Shown: positions 37,136 to 46,616, counted from the first letter of the stretch. The stretch is DNA of 64,000 bases from Sulfurisoma sediminicola (GCF_003865015.1 NZ_BHVV01000001.1:794993-858992), one strand, 5' to 3'. Notes: generated by a model not told the origin, from the sequence alone. Made by a program: numbers and translations.

Positions 37136-39378
37136 TTCTTGAAAAGTCCCTTGAGCGAGTCCTGCAGCTTGTCGGTGGCCTTCTTCTCGAGCTGCTGCTT
37201 CTGTTCCTCGATCTTGGCCTTGGCGGCTTCCTGCACCAGGCTGCCGAGTTCCAGCTTGTAGGAGATGTTGTCGAAGGGTCCGGAGAGGCGCACCGGCACG
37301 GTGACCCCCTTGAGATATTCGAGATCCTTGGCGCCCTGGCCGCCCGAGGTGTTCACGACGGTCGCCTTGGCCAGGTAGTCGATGCGGCCGTTGCCGATGT
37401 CGATGTCGCCGGCGCCGCCGAGGCGCAGAAACGGCGACTTGGCGGCGAGGTCCTCGTTGTGGGCGACGCCGTTGGCGATCCTGAAGGAGCCGGTCAGTTC
37501 GGTGAAATCGGTCTTGTCGGTGGCCTTCGCCGCCTGCACCACGTCCTGCTTGTTGGAGAACTTGGCCTTCAGTTCGCGAAAGGACTTGGCGAGGTCGATG
37601 CCCTTGACCGCGCCGTCCTTCAATGCCAGCGAAGCGCTGCCGGCCAGCGCCTTCTTCATCGCCGTCACGGTGTCGCCGCGCGTGGTGACGTCGAGATTGA
37701 CCGAGCCGCGGCCCTCGATCAGGTCCTTGTCGAGGGCGTCCTTCATCAGCGGGTTGATGTTCACGCCGGCGAGATTCTGCTTCAGCGCCACGCTGTTGCC
37801 GTTGGCGTTTACCGACAGGGCGCCCGAGAGCGTGCCGTCGTAGAGGTTCATCGAATGCGGCGCGACGTCGAGCTTGCCCCCGGCAGCGTTGATGTTGAGG
37901 CGGACGTTGCTGGCCTTGACGTTCTGCACCGTAAGCGCGCCGACCTTGACCGTGCCGTGCAGGTTGAGCGACTTCAGCGCCGAGAGGTCGATCTTCTCTT
38001 CGGGCGCCGTCCCCTTGGCCGCCGTGCCGCCAGCGCCGACTTTTCCATCAGCCTTCTTCTGCGGCGGGAAATACTTGTCGACGTTGAGCCGGTCGATGTC
38101 GACATCGAAACCGATGTCGGGCGGCGCGAATCGGGCGAGGTTGAACTTCGCCGCGATCTTCGATTCGTCGAACTGGGTGTTGAGGGCGCCGTCGGCGGTC
38201 TGCTTGCCCCAGTTGGCTCGCGCCTGGCCGGCGAGCGGCAGCTTGACCTGTTTCATCGGCATCTGCGGGCTGGCGATGTCGAGCTCGCCGGCGAGCCTGG
38301 GCAAATCGACAGTGGTCGCCTCCATCTGCACCGCGACGGGGCTGGAGAGCTTGCCCTTGGCCGAAGTCTCGCCGACCTTGGCGTCGAGATCGAGGTCCAG
38401 CCTGGCGATCTTCACCGCCTTGGCCGAGCCCTCGACGCCGGCCAGGCCGAGCTTGGCGGCGATGGTCTTCTGCGCGCCGGCGAGGTTGGCGGTCAGCGCG
38501 ATCTTCTCGCCGCTGGCCTTGTCCGGCGTCAGCGCCAGCTTGGGCGCCTCGAGCTTGACGTCGAAGGCGTCGGCGCCCTGCTTGCCCTCGGCCGTCAGCG
38601 TCAGGCCGTCGACCAGCAGCTCGCTGGTGGCGGGCCTGGCTGCCAGCTGGGCGGCGGCCAGCGCGAGGTCGAGTCCCTGCACGCCGGCGACTTCACCCTT
38701 GAGCGTGGCATCGAGCTTGGCGAGCCCGAAATCCTGTTTGGCGAGGTCATAGCGATAGCGGCCGGCGATCCTGAGATCGGCGGCGGTCCTGGGTTTGCTG
38801 GCCGTGACCTTCGCGGCCAGTTCCAGCGGGCCCTCGGCGGCGTTGGCCAGGTGGCCGGTGGTCAGGTTCAGGCCGGCGACGGCGTAGCTGCCGCCGGCCT
38901 GCTCGTCGCGGAAGGCGAGCTGGCTGTTCGTCACCTTGATGCCGGCGATGTCGAACTTGACCAGCGGGCTCGGCTCCTTGTCCGGTGCCAGCAGGTCGGC
39001 GATGTTGAGCGTGCCGTCCTTGCGGCGGATCAGCGTCGCTTTGGCGCCTTCGATCTCGATGGTATCGACCACGATCTGCTTCGACAGCAGCGGCATCACC
39101 GCCACCGAGACGCGCGCCGAGTCGAGGGCGAGGAATTCCGTGGCGCTCTTGTGTTCGGAGAGCGAGAGCTTGCCGACCTTGACGCCGAGGCTGGGCCAGA
39201 AGGCCAGTTCGAGCGGGCCGTCGATCCTCAGGCTGCGCTGTTTCTTTTCCTGCACCGCCTTGGTCGCTTCGGCCTTGATGAAGCCGGCATCGAATTTAGC
39301 CATGACGAAGGCGATGCCGGCGACGGCGACGAGCAGCACAGCGGCAATGCCGATGCCGATGATCCTGAGCACTTTCAT
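37132..39378 (-). CDS. AsmA-family protein (bridge-like lipid transport superfamily)
   Basis: A 748-residue protein with one N-terminal TM helix (about 5-27) and a long periplasmic beta-rich part with the AsmA N-domain (LRIDGPLELAFWPSLGVKVGKLSLSE; seen as LRIDGPLELAFWPSLG) and the conserved C-terminal AsmA_2 region (LNLYDG-type text here MNLYDGTLSGAL, IEGRGSVNLDVTTRGD). AsmA-like proteins are thought to carry phospholipids between membranes. First gene of a five-gene minus-strand chain with successive 4-, 4-, 13- and 4-bp overlaps. Confidence 0.88.
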   Translation of the reverse strand: MKVLRIIGIGIAAVLLVAVAGIAFVMAKFDAGFIKAEATKAVQEKKQRSLRIDGPLELAFWPSLGVKVGKLSLSEHKSATEFLALDSARVSVAVMPLLSKQIVVDTIEIEGAKATLIRRKDGTLNIADLLAPDKEPSPLVKFDIAGIKVTNSQLAFRDEQAGGSYAVAGLNLTTGHLANAAEGPLELAAKVTASKPRTAADLRIAGRYRYDLAKQDFGLAKLDATLKGEVAGVQGLDLALAAAQLAARPATSELLVDGLTLTAEGKQGADAFDVKLEAPKLALTPDKASGEKIALTANLAGAQKTIAAKLGLAGVEGSAKAVKIARLDLDLDAKVGETSAKGKLSSPVAVQMEATTVDLPRLAGELDIASPQMPMKQVKLPLAGQARANWGKQTADGALNTQFDESKIAAKFNLARFAPPDIGFDVDIDRLNVDKYFPPQKKADGKVGAGGTAAKGTAPEEKIDLSALKSLNLHGTVKVGALTVQNVKASNVRLNINAAGGKLDVAPHSMNLYDGTLSGALSVNANGNSVALKQNLAGVNINPLMKDALDKDLIEGRGSVNLDVTTRGDTVTAMKKALAGSASLALKDGAVKGIDLAKSFRELKAKFSNKQDVVQAAKATDKTDFTELTGSFRIANGVAHNEDLAAKSPFLRLGGAGDIDIGNGRIDYLAKATVVNTSGGQGAKDLEYLKGVTVPVRLSGPFDNISYKLELGSLVQEAAKAKIEEQKQQLEKKATDKLQDSLKGLFKK

Positions 39379-39451
39379 TTGGAGTTTTCCCCTGCGGTGG
39401 CGTACATTTGGAAGGTTAGCAGAACATGATCAACCACTTGGGAGGACGACC

Positions 39452-40024
39452 ATGAAATTCGCATCCATTACCGCCGCCTTGCTGTTCGCCGTCACCGGTT
39501 CCGCCTTCGCCGTTTCGGGCGGCATCGAGGGCATCAAGGCCGAGCCCAATCCCGCCAAGGTCGGACAGCCGGTCAAGATCACCGTCACCGGCGACACTGC
39601 CGAGTCGACCCTCTGCGGTCTGCTCACCATCTTCGGCGACGGCAAGGACGAGCGCAGCAACGTCGGCGGCAAGGATGGTCCCTTCCCGAAGACCGCGACC
39701 TACACCTACGGCAAGCCCGGCACCTACACCGTCAAGGCCGAGGGCCGCAAGGTCGGCATGTCCTTCGGCTGTCCGGGCACCGCCGAGGCCAAGCTGGTCG
39801 TGGAAGCCGCGCCCGCCGCGGCACCCGCCAAGGGCGCCGCGGCCGCCGGTCCCGCCTGCCCCGAGGGCTACGCACTGAAGGGCAAGGCCCGCAAGGCCGG
39901 CGACTTCACCTGCACGGCCGGCAAGGGCGCGAAGAAGCCGGAGAAGGTGATGGATTGCGCCGACGGCCTCGAGTACTTCCAGACCAAGACCACGCTGGGC
40001 TGCCGCAAGGCCGGCAAGAAGTAA
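39452..40024 (+). CDS. Exported PKD-like fold protein
   Basis: A 190-residue protein with signal peptide (cleavage near SAFA-VSGG, residue 20) and one immunoglobulin-like PKD domain (about 25-115; EPNPAKVGQPVKITVTG, TYTYGKPGTYTVKAEG), an Ala-rich linker, then a small Cys-containing C-terminal module (CPEGYALKGKARKAGDFTC... DCADGLEYFQTKTTLGC) with four Cys that could form disulfides. GGAGG at the start region supports ATG 39452. Function unknown. Divergent from the AsmA-like gene. Confidence 0.75.
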   Translation: MKFASITAALLFAVTGSAFAVSGGIEGIKAEPNPAKVGQPVKITVTGDTAESTLCGLLTIFGDGKDERSNVGGKDGPFPKTATYTYGKPGTYTVKAEGRKVGMSFGCPGTAEAKLVVEAAPAAAPAKGAAAAGPACPEGYALKGKARKAGDFTCTAGKGAKKPEKVMDCADGLEYFQTKTTLGCRKAGKK

Positions 40025-40069
40025 CGGCTTCGCGGCTTCTGTATGTTTCAATTTTCAAAAGGTACTGAC

Positions 40070-40534
40070 ATGATCCGCACCACACTCTCCATCGCCGTGC
40101 TGTCGGTCGTAATGGTTTCGGCCGCCAGCGCCCAGCAATACGTCTATCCGGCCAAGGGCCAGTCGCCGCAACAGCAGCAGAGCGACGAAGCCGCCTGCCA
40201 TACCTGGGCGGTGCAGCAGACCGGCTTCGATCCCGCCCAGCCGGCCGCCGCACCGGCCGCGCCGCCGCCGGGAACGACGGCGACGGGCACCACGGCGGGT
40301 GCCGGCGCGCGCGGGGCAGTTCGCGGTGCGGTGGTCGGCGAGGTCGTTGCTGGCGACGCCCGCAGCGGCGCTGCGGTCGGTGCCGTGGCCGCTCGCGGCC
40401 AAAGCCGCCGCCAGAATGCGGCCGCTGCGCAGCAGGCACAGCAGCAGCAACAGGCGACGACGTCGCAAGGGCAGACCGCCTACGCCAACGCCCGCGGCGC
40501 CTGCCTCAGCGGCCGCGGCTATACGGTAAAGTGA
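40070..40534 (+). CDS. Exported glycine-zipper protein
   Basis: A 154-residue protein: signal peptide (cleavage near ASA-QQYV, about 22), a conserved YPAKGQSPQQQQSDEAACHTWA segment (seen as YPAKGQSPQQQQSDEAAC), a Gly/Ala zipper region about 80-115 (GAGARGAVRGAVVGEVV) likely to insert in membrane, a Gln-rich part, and a C-terminal ACLSGRGY with a second Cys. This family is common in betaproteobacteria and unassigned. Start at the internal ATG 40070 because the signal peptide begins there. Confidence 0.75.
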   Translation: MIRTTLSIAVLSVVMVSAASAQQYVYPAKGQSPQQQQSDEAACHTWAVQQTGFDPAQPAAAPAAPPPGTTATGTTAGAGARGAVRGAVVGEVVAGDARSGAAVGAVAARGQSRRQNAAAAQQAQQQQQATTSQGQTAYANARGACLSGRGYTVK

Positions 40535-40562
40535 TTGCACTGAAATCTGACATGGAGCACCC

Positions 40563-41807
40563 ATGACGACTCTCTCAAGTAGCCGGAAGCACAAGGACAG
40601 CTGCCGCTGGCACGGGCTGACGATCATCGCCGCGCTGGTCGCGGCCCTGTCCGCGACCAGCGCGCCGGCGCAGGCGCCGGCCGCCCCGACGGGCGCGGCA
40701 GCCGTTCCTGCAGTGACGCAGCTCGAAACCCTGGTCTCCCGCATCGCGCTGTATCCGGACGACCTCGTCTCCATCATCCTGCCGGCGTCGACGAATCCGC
40801 TGCAACTGGTGCAGGCCGACCGCTTCCTCGAAAAGCGCAAGTCCGATCCCAAGGCGCCGATCGACGAAAAGTGGGACGACGCGGTGAAGACCCTGCTCAA
40901 CTATCCCGAGATCGTCAAGAGCATGAGCACCGATCTCGACTGGACGTCGGATCTGGGCGAGGCTGTCGTCGCCGACCAGGGCGCGGTGCTCGAGGCGGTC
41001 CAGTCGTTCCGCCGCAAGACCCATGCGGCCGGCAACCTCAAGAGCGACCAGAAACAGACCGTGGTGGTGGAGAAGGAAATCATCAAGATCGTCCCCGCCG
41101 ACCCGCAGGTGATCTACGTGCCGCAATACAACCCGAGCACGGTGGTCGTTTACGGCGGCTACTCGTCCTGGGGCTACTACCCCGCGCCCTACCCCTCCTA
41201 TTACTACCCCTATGCGCCGGGTGCGGCCTTCGCCACCGGCCTGATCTGGGGCGCGGCGATCGGCGCGGCATGGAACGGCGGCCACTACAACACCAACTGG
41301 GGTGGCGGTGGCAACAACACCATCAACGTCAATCGCAACACGAACGTCCAGGGCGGCAATCGCACCACCAACGTCGGTGCGGGCGGCGGCGGCCAGTGGA
41401 AGTCGAACAAGCAGCCGGGCCAGGTCAGCAGCTCGGTCGGCAAGCAGCCCTCGGGCGGTCGTGCCGGCGACGCGCGGCCGGGAGGCGGTGGTCGTGACGC
41501 CGGCGGCGGGGCTCGTCCCTCGACGCAGCCAGCCGGTGGTCGCGACGGCGGCGGCGCCTTCGGCGGCGCCGGCAGCTCGGGCCGCGATGCGCACATGGAC
41601 AGTTCGCGCGGTGCGTCGAGCCGCGAGTCGATGGGCGGCAGCCGCGGCGGCGGAGCGAGCGCGGGTTCGATGCAAAGCGGTGGCGCCCGAGCCAGCGGCG
41701 GTGGAGGCGGCGGTGGCGCCCGTGCCGGCGGTGGTGGTGGAGGAGGTGGTGGCGCCCGCGGCGGTGGCGGTGGTGGCCGCGGTGGTGGCGGCGGCGGCCG
41801 TCGCTAG
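40563..41807 (+). CDS. DUF3300 protein with Gly-rich tail
   Basis: A 414-residue exported protein. After an extended signal region (about 1-37) comes the DUF3300 domain (about 50-230: SRIALYPDDLVSIILPAST, DWTSDLGEAVV, VIYVPQYNPSTVVVYGGY), a Tyr/Pro-rich stretch (YPAPYPSYYYPYAP), one hydrophobic helix (FATGLIWGAAIGAAW), Asn-rich repeats and a final 150 residues of Gly/Arg/Ser low complexity. DUF3300 is typically next to DUF2950, as here. Function unknown; probably envelope-associated. Confidence 0.82.
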   Translation: MTTLSSSRKHKDSCRWHGLTIIAALVAALSATSAPAQAPAAPTGAAAVPAVTQLETLVSRIALYPDDLVSIILPASTNPLQLVQADRFLEKRKSDPKAPIDEKWDDAVKTLLNYPEIVKSMSTDLDWTSDLGEAVVADQGAVLEAVQSFRRKTHAAGNLKSDQKQTVVVEKEIIKIVPADPQVIYVPQYNPSTVVVYGGYSSWGYYPAPYPSYYYPYAPGAAFATGLIWGAAIGAAWNGGHYNTNWGGGGNNTINVNRNTNVQGGNRTTNVGAGGGGQWKSNKQPGQVSSSVGKQPSGGRAGDARPGGGGRDAGGGARPSTQPAGGRDGGGAFGGAGSSGRDAHMDSSRGASSRESMGGSRGGGASAGSMQSGGARASGGGGGGGARAGGGGGGGGGARGGGGGGRGGGGGGRR

Positions 41808-41816
41808 GAGGTGACC

Positions 41817-42779
41817 ATGAATCCCAACCGTGCAAACAACAAAGCGATGACTCCCATGACCTCATTCGGAATCAAGGCCGGGCTGAGCCGGCTGGCACTG
41901 GTCTTCTTGCTGGCGTTGCCGCTGGCCGCCACGGCGGCGGACCAGCAGACATTCGCCACCCCTGAAGCCGCGGTCGATGCCCTGCAGGCGGCCCTCAAGG
42001 CCAACGACGAAGCGGCGCTGACGGCGATCTTCGGCGACAGGCACAAGGAGATGATAGGCAGCGGCGACGCGGCGCAAAACGCCGCCGAGCGCGCGAAAGC
42101 GGCGGAGGCGCTGGCGACATTTCGCGTCCTCGACAGCCGCGGCGAGGATCGTCGCGTGCTGCTGATGGGCGCCAATGCCTGGCCCATGCCGATCCCGCTG
42201 GTGAAGACGGGCAATGCCTGGCGCTTCGCCACCGAGCAAGGCGTCGACGAGTTGCTGAACCGGCGCATCGGCGGCAACGAGCGCAGCGCCATCCATGTGC
42301 TGCGGGCCTACGTCGATGCCCAGCGCAAGTACGCCACGGCCGATCGCGACGGCGACGGCGTGCTGCAGTACGCGCAGAAGCTCGCCAGCACGCCGGGCAA
42401 GCATGACGGCCTCTACTGGCCGGCCGACGCCGCCAAGGGCGAGGAAGAGAGCCCCTTCGGTCCGCTGATCGCCGCCACTGCGGCCTATCTCAAGGGCCAC
42501 CAGAAGGGCGACCCCTACCGCGGCTACCACTTCCGCATCCTCACGCGCCAGGGCAAGGGCGCGCCGGGCGGGGCCTACAACTACGTCATCAACGGCCGCA
42601 TGATCGCCGGCTTCGCCATGGTCGCCTACCCGCACGACTACGGCACGGGCGGCGTGATGAGCTTCATCGTCAGCCACAACGGCAAGGTGTACGAGCGCAA
42701 CCTCGGCCCGAATACCGACAAGCTCGTGGCGAAGATGAAGGCCTTCGATCCGGCCGGCTGGAAGGAAGTCGCGCCCTGA
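41817..42779 (+). CDS. DUF2950 protein
   Basis: A 320-residue exported protein with signal peptide (cleavage near ATA-ADQQ, about 41) and a DUF2950 domain (FATPEAAVDALQAALKAND; GLYWPADAAKGEEESPFGPL; FRILTRQGKGAPGGAYNY; YGTGGVMSFIVSHNGKVYE, each part of the family profile). A Ca-loop-like DRDGDGVLQ lies at 176-184. AGGAGG 5 nt upstream sets ATG 41817. Only 9 bp after DUF3300. Function unknown. Confidence 0.85.
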   Translation: MNPNRANNKAMTPMTSFGIKAGLSRLALVFLLALPLAATAADQQTFATPEAAVDALQAALKANDEAALTAIFGDRHKEMIGSGDAAQNAAERAKAAEALATFRVLDSRGEDRRVLLMGANAWPMPIPLVKTGNAWRFATEQGVDELLNRRIGGNERSAIHVLRAYVDAQRKYATADRDGDGVLQYAQKLASTPGKHDGLYWPADAAKGEEESPFGPLIAATAAYLKGHQKGDPYRGYHFRILTRQGKGAPGGAYNYVINGRMIAGFAMVAYPHDYGTGGVMSFIVSHNGKVYERNLGPNTDKLVAKMKAFDPAGWKEVAP

Positions 42780-42837
42780 GACAGTGACGATCGTCGCCTG
42801 CTGCGCCTCGGCGCAGCAGGCGAGCGCGGAACAGACC

Positions 42838-44046
42838 ATGAATACCCCGAACCCCGGCACGTCTGCGGCGCCCGACACGGCCGAGTATCTGCGCAATCCG
42901 CCTGAGTTCTCGCTCGTCGTCGGCGGGCCGTTGTTCCAGATGCTGAGCCGCGCCCACATGTGGGGTGAGGCGCGCGATCTGCAGGCGAAGCGCATGCTCG
43001 CTGCGGTCGCACTGACCTGGCTGCCGCTATTTCTGCTCGCGGCGCTGGGCGGCGAACTCTGGGGTGGGGAAGCCGAGGTGCCCTTCCTCAAGGAAGTGGC
43101 CATCCATGTACGGTTCCTGGTCGCGGTGCCGCTGCTGATCGCTGCCGAGATCGTGGTGCATCGGCGCATGCGCCTGATCGTCACCCAGTTCCTCGATCGC
43201 AAGCTGATTCCGGACGATGCGCTCGAACGCTTCGAGGCCGCGGTCGATGCGGCCCTGCGGCTGCGCAACTCGGTGGCGGCCGAGGTCCTGCTGATCGTCA
43301 TCGTCTATGTCGTCGGCTACATGATCTCCAGTACCATGGGGGTGGCGGCAGCCGGCTGGCGGTCGACAGGCCAGGGGCTGACCGCGGCCGGATTCTGGTA
43401 TGTCTTCGTCAGCCTGCCCGTGTTCCAGTTTCTTCTGTTGCGCTGGTACTTCCGCGTGTTCATCTGGATCCGCTTCCTCTGGCAGGTGTCGAGCATCCGG
43501 CTCAACCTGGTCCCCACGCATCCGGACCGGCTCGGCGGCCTCGCCTTCCTTACCGGCACGCTCGAAGGCTTCGTGCCGTTGGCTGTCGCGCAAGGCGCGC
43601 TGCTCGCCGGCCTGATCGCCGACCGCATTTTCCACCTTGGCGCGACGCTGCTGCAGTTCAAGATCGAGATCGGCGTTGCCGTCGTTTTCGTGATCTGCCT
43701 GCTGATCGCCCCGCTGCTGCTCTTCTCACCTCAGCTGGCCGAGGCGAAACGGAAGGGGCGCCGCGAATATGGCACGCTGGCGCAGCGCTACGTCCGCGAA
43801 TTCGACGAAAAATGGCTGCGCGGCGGGGCGCCGGTCGACGAGCCGCTGATGGGCAGCGGCGACATCCAGTCGCTGGCCGACCTCGGCAACAGCTACGAGG
43901 TGGTTCGCACCATGCGCGTGATTCCGGTGACGCGCGACTCCGTCGTCATGCTCGCCGTCGCGACGCTGCTGCCGGTGGCGCCGCTGCTGCTCACCATGAT
44001 GCCGCTGGAAGAGTTGCTGAAAAAGGCGCTGGCGCTGGTGTTCTAG
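42838..44046 (+). CDS. Multi-pass membrane protein of unknown function
   Basis: About 402 residues from ATG 42838 (an upstream in-frame GTG/ACG region lacks a ribosome binding site). Roughly seven hydrophobic segments: 48-67, 90-107, 143-160, 172-205 (probably two), 230-252, 268-288 and 375-400. A motif VPTHPDRLGGLAFL in the fourth loop and a cytoplasmic helix-rich stretch (YGTLAQRYVREFDEKW) are the only recognisable marks. No transporter or enzyme family recognised. 58 bp after DUF2950; converges with the EF-hand gene with a 4-bp overlap. Confidence 0.7.
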   Translation: MNTPNPGTSAAPDTAEYLRNPPEFSLVVGGPLFQMLSRAHMWGEARDLQAKRMLAAVALTWLPLFLLAALGGELWGGEAEVPFLKEVAIHVRFLVAVPLLIAAEIVVHRRMRLIVTQFLDRKLIPDDALERFEAAVDAALRLRNSVAAEVLLIVIVYVVGYMISSTMGVAAAGWRSTGQGLTAAGFWYVFVSLPVFQFLLLRWYFRVFIWIRFLWQVSSIRLNLVPTHPDRLGGLAFLTGTLEGFVPLAVAQGALLAGLIADRIFHLGATLLQFKIEIGVAVVFVICLLIAPLLLFSPQLAEAKRKGRREYGTLAQRYVREFDEKWLRGGAPVDEPLMGSGDIQSLADLGNSYEVVRTMRVIPVTRDSVVMLAVATLLPVAPLLLTMMPLEELLKKALALVF

Positions 44047-45890
44047 GTGCCTTGGTGCAACCACCACCACGCGGCCGCCGTCGCGACGACGGCGATCGCG
44101 ATGTAGCCCCCCCAGGGCGTCTCCTTCTCCGCGTAGGGATCGGACAACGCGCGCTCGCTGCCCTCGGGCAGTTGCGCCAGCTGGGTCAGCGAGGTGCCGA
44201 AGGGAATGTTGATGCGGGCACGGGCGTTGATGGCCCAGCCGTTGGCGTCGAGGATGGGTCCGAGGTTGCGCGCACGCAGCTTGAACCAGGCCATGATCAC
44301 CGCCGGTCCCGAGACGATCAGCATCAACCCGACCAGCGCCAGAGGCATCTGCCACCACTTGAGGGCGACGATGCCGGTGACCATCGAGGCCAGCGCCGTG
44401 CCCAGCGCACCGACCGCGAGACCGATGGCGGCGAAGATGCCGGCGAACTTGCCGACGTCGAAAGGCGCGACGGGCGGCTTGGGCGGTGGCGCCGCGGCCT
44501 TCTTGCCAACGTCGGCCGCCACCGCCGCCATGTTGCCCTCGACCGCGCCGGCCTTGGCCGCGGCGAGCTTCTGCAGCTGCTCGGCCACCAGGCGCGCGAG
44601 CTTTTTGTAGGGCGACCAGAAGGCCTGGCGCAGGCTGATCGGGTGATCGACGATCTTGGTGATGGTGGCGTCCCAGTCGCGGCCCTGGCGGTCGTAGAAC
44701 ACGCCGTTCCTGCCGATCATCAGCTGGTCGGCGTCGCCGGCGGTGAAGGCGGCGGCGATCGATAGCTTTTCGTCGCCACGCCGGCAGTCGCAATAGACCA
44801 GGCAGATGCGCGCCAGCGTCGCCAGCGCGGCGTGCTTGGCCGCGTCATTGACGGCGACGCACAGCTCGCAGGAGCGGCCATCGAGGTAGAGGGTGCCGAT
44901 CTGGAAAGTGGCCTTGCCCTGGCGGGTGTAGAAGTCCTTGAAGGCGACGAAGTTGTTGGCCAGTTGCAGCAGGTCGCGCACGTAGCGCGCCAGCCGCTCG
45001 AGTTCGCGCACGCCGTCGCCCTCGGCGGCCGGGTCGGGCTTGGCTTTGATCCAGGCGGCATAGGGAGCGAGCTTGTCCTTGAGCGCCTGCCAGTCGGCCT
45101 CGGTCAGCGCTTCGCGGGCGCCGAGCAGCGGCGTCACGGCGGCGTCGCGCAGCGTGGCAATCGCGCCGGCCCAGGCCGGATTCACACCTTGCCCCAGCGG
45201 CACCGTGGCGCCAGGGCCGACTTTCGCCAGCGGCAGCGCCGCCACGCCTGCGGCATCGGCGGTCAGCATGGCGCCGGAAAGCGAGGTGAAGGCCTCGTCG
45301 GCGGCATTCAGCGCGGGGCCTGCGCGCTCGTCGAAGGCGGCCAGCCGGCAGCGCACGAAATAATCCTCGACCTTGGCGGCGACGACGTTCATGGCATCGA
45401 GCGCGGCCTGGGTCGCGTCGCCCAGTGGCCTGGCTTCGGCCCCGGCCGCCTCCCATGCCGCCAGCGCCTTCTCGGCGAAGCGCGTCTGTGCGGCGCTGGC
45501 TTCGTCGACGGTGATCAGCCCGCCTTCACCCTTGGCGAGATCGGCGGCGAGCTGCCTGGCGGCGGCAGCGATCGCGGCGCCCGCTTCGTCGTCGTCGCGG
45601 ATCAGGGCGAGCGGCACGCCCGGCAGATTCTGCGCCAGCACCGCGGCGTCCTTGAGCCGCTCGCCGGCCCACTTCACCGCCGCGATCAGCTCGGGCGCGC
45701 GCACCTGGCCGTCGGCATCGCCGTCGATCAACTGCAGCGTGCGGGCGTCGAACTCGATGCCCTTGACCGGGCAGGACAGGGCGACCCAGAGTTTCTGGTC
45801 GAGTTCGCCGATCGCCAGCAGTTCGGCGGCACTGTCGAGGCGCACCTGATCGAAGCCGCCGGCGCGGAAGAATTTCCAAGTGTGAGACAT
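44043..45890 (-). CDS. EF-hand loop-containing membrane protein of unknown function
   Basis: A 615-residue protein. Near the N-terminus residues 56-67 (DGDADGQVRAPE) are a canonical 12-residue EF-hand Ca2+ loop, with Asp1, Asp3, Asp5, Gly6 and Glu12. The middle is helical; a block with GTLYLDGRSCELCV and a GDEKLSIAAAFTAGDADQLMIGRNGVFYDRQG segment (as FTAGDADQLMIGRNG) is distinctive; two TM helices (about 482-505, 518-540) and one at the C-terminus (YIAIAVVATAAAWWW) follow. No family name recalled. Start at ATG 45890. Confidence 0.72.
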   Translation of the reverse strand: MSHTWKFFRAGGFDQVRLDSAAELLAIGELDQKLWVALSCPVKGIEFDARTLQLIDGDADGQVRAPELIAAVKWAGERLKDAAVLAQNLPGVPLALIRDDDEAGAAIAAAARQLAADLAKGEGGLITVDEASAAQTRFAEKALAAWEAAGAEARPLGDATQAALDAMNVVAAKVEDYFVRCRLAAFDERAGPALNAADEAFTSLSGAMLTADAAGVAALPLAKVGPGATVPLGQGVNPAWAGAIATLRDAAVTPLLGAREALTEADWQALKDKLAPYAAWIKAKPDPAAEGDGVRELERLARYVRDLLQLANNFVAFKDFYTRQGKATFQIGTLYLDGRSCELCVAVNDAAKHAALATLARICLVYCDCRRGDEKLSIAAAFTAGDADQLMIGRNGVFYDRQGRDWDATITKIVDHPISLRQAFWSPYKKLARLVAEQLQKLAAAKAGAVEGNMAAVAADVGKKAAAPPPKPPVAPFDVGKFAGIFAAIGLAVGALGTALASMVTGIVALKWWQMPLALVGLMLIVSGPAVIMAWFKLRARNLGPILDANGWAINARARINIPFGTSLTQLAQLPEGSERALSDPYAEKETPWGGYIAIAVVATAAAWWWLHQGT

Positions 45891-45892
45891 AG

Positions 45893-46534
45893 CTAGACTC
45901 CGTCTGCAACGAAGGGATTGCTGCGGCGTTCCTCGCCGAAGGTGGACATCGGGCCGTGGCCGGGGATGAATTCGAAATCGTCGCCGAGCGGCCACAACTT
46001 GGTGCGGATGCTGCGGATCAGCGTGTCATAGTCGCCGCGCGGAAAATCGGTGCGGCCGATGGAGCCGGCGAAAAGCACGTCGCCGACGATGGCGAGCTTC
46101 GAGGGGCCGTGGAAAAAGCAGATATGTCCGGGCGTGTGGCCCGGCGTGAACAGCACGTCCAGTTTCTGGTTGCCGACCGTCACCGTGTCGCCGTCGTCGA
46201 GCCAGCGGTCGGGCGTGAATACCTCGCAGGCGCCGGGGAAGCCGAACATGCGCGCCTGCTGCGGCAGCTGGGCGATCCAGAAATCGTCCTCGCGCTGCGG
46301 GCCCTCGATGGGTACGCCGAGGCGCCGCGCCAGCTCGGCGGTGCCGCCGGCATGGTCGATGTGGCCGTGGGTGAGCAGGATCTTCGTTATCTTCACGCCG
46401 GCGCGCGCCGCGACGGCGAGGATGTCGTCGATGTCGCCGCCGGGATCGACCGCGGCGGCCTGCTTCGTCTCCTCGCACCAGAGCAGGGTACAGTTCTGGG
46501 CGAAAGCGGTGACGGGGATGATGCGGTAGTCCAT
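45893..46534 (-). CDS. Metallo-beta-lactamase-fold hydrolase (glyoxalase II-like)
   Basis: A 213-residue hydrolase with the metal motif THGHIDHAGG, TPGHTPGHICFF, GDVLFAGSIGRTDFP and PGHGPMSTFGEER, the YcbL/GloC type of small glyoxalase II. Those hydrolyse S-lactoylglutathione or similar thioesters. The stop is 2 bp from the start of the EF-hand gene on the same strand, suggesting co-transcription. Confidence 0.9.
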   Translation of the reverse strand: MDYRIIPVTAFAQNCTLLWCEETKQAAAVDPGGDIDDILAVAARAGVKITKILLTHGHIDHAGGTAELARRLGVPIEGPQREDDFWIAQLPQQARMFGFPGACEVFTPDRWLDDGDTVTVGNQKLDVLFTPGHTPGHICFFHGPSKLAIVGDVLFAGSIGRTDFPRGDYDTLIRSIRTKLWPLGDDFEFIPGHGPMSTFGEERRSNPFVADGV

Positions 46535-46616
46535 GGCGGGCGGGCGATTAGCAAAATGGAAGTCTAACCGAGCCGCTCAGGCCTTACCATTCGCTCACCA
46601 CGCACTTTTTCCACCC

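Noticed and set aside
41500..41800. GGC-rich stretch as a possible repeat or CRISPR
   Set aside because: It is the Gly-rich tail of DUF3300, low-complexity coding sequence without spacer-repeat order.
44043..45995. Longer start for the EF-hand protein at 45995
   Set aside because: The extra N-terminus overlaps the metallo-hydrolase end and is Arg/Pro-rich; ATG 45890 begins the natural sequence.
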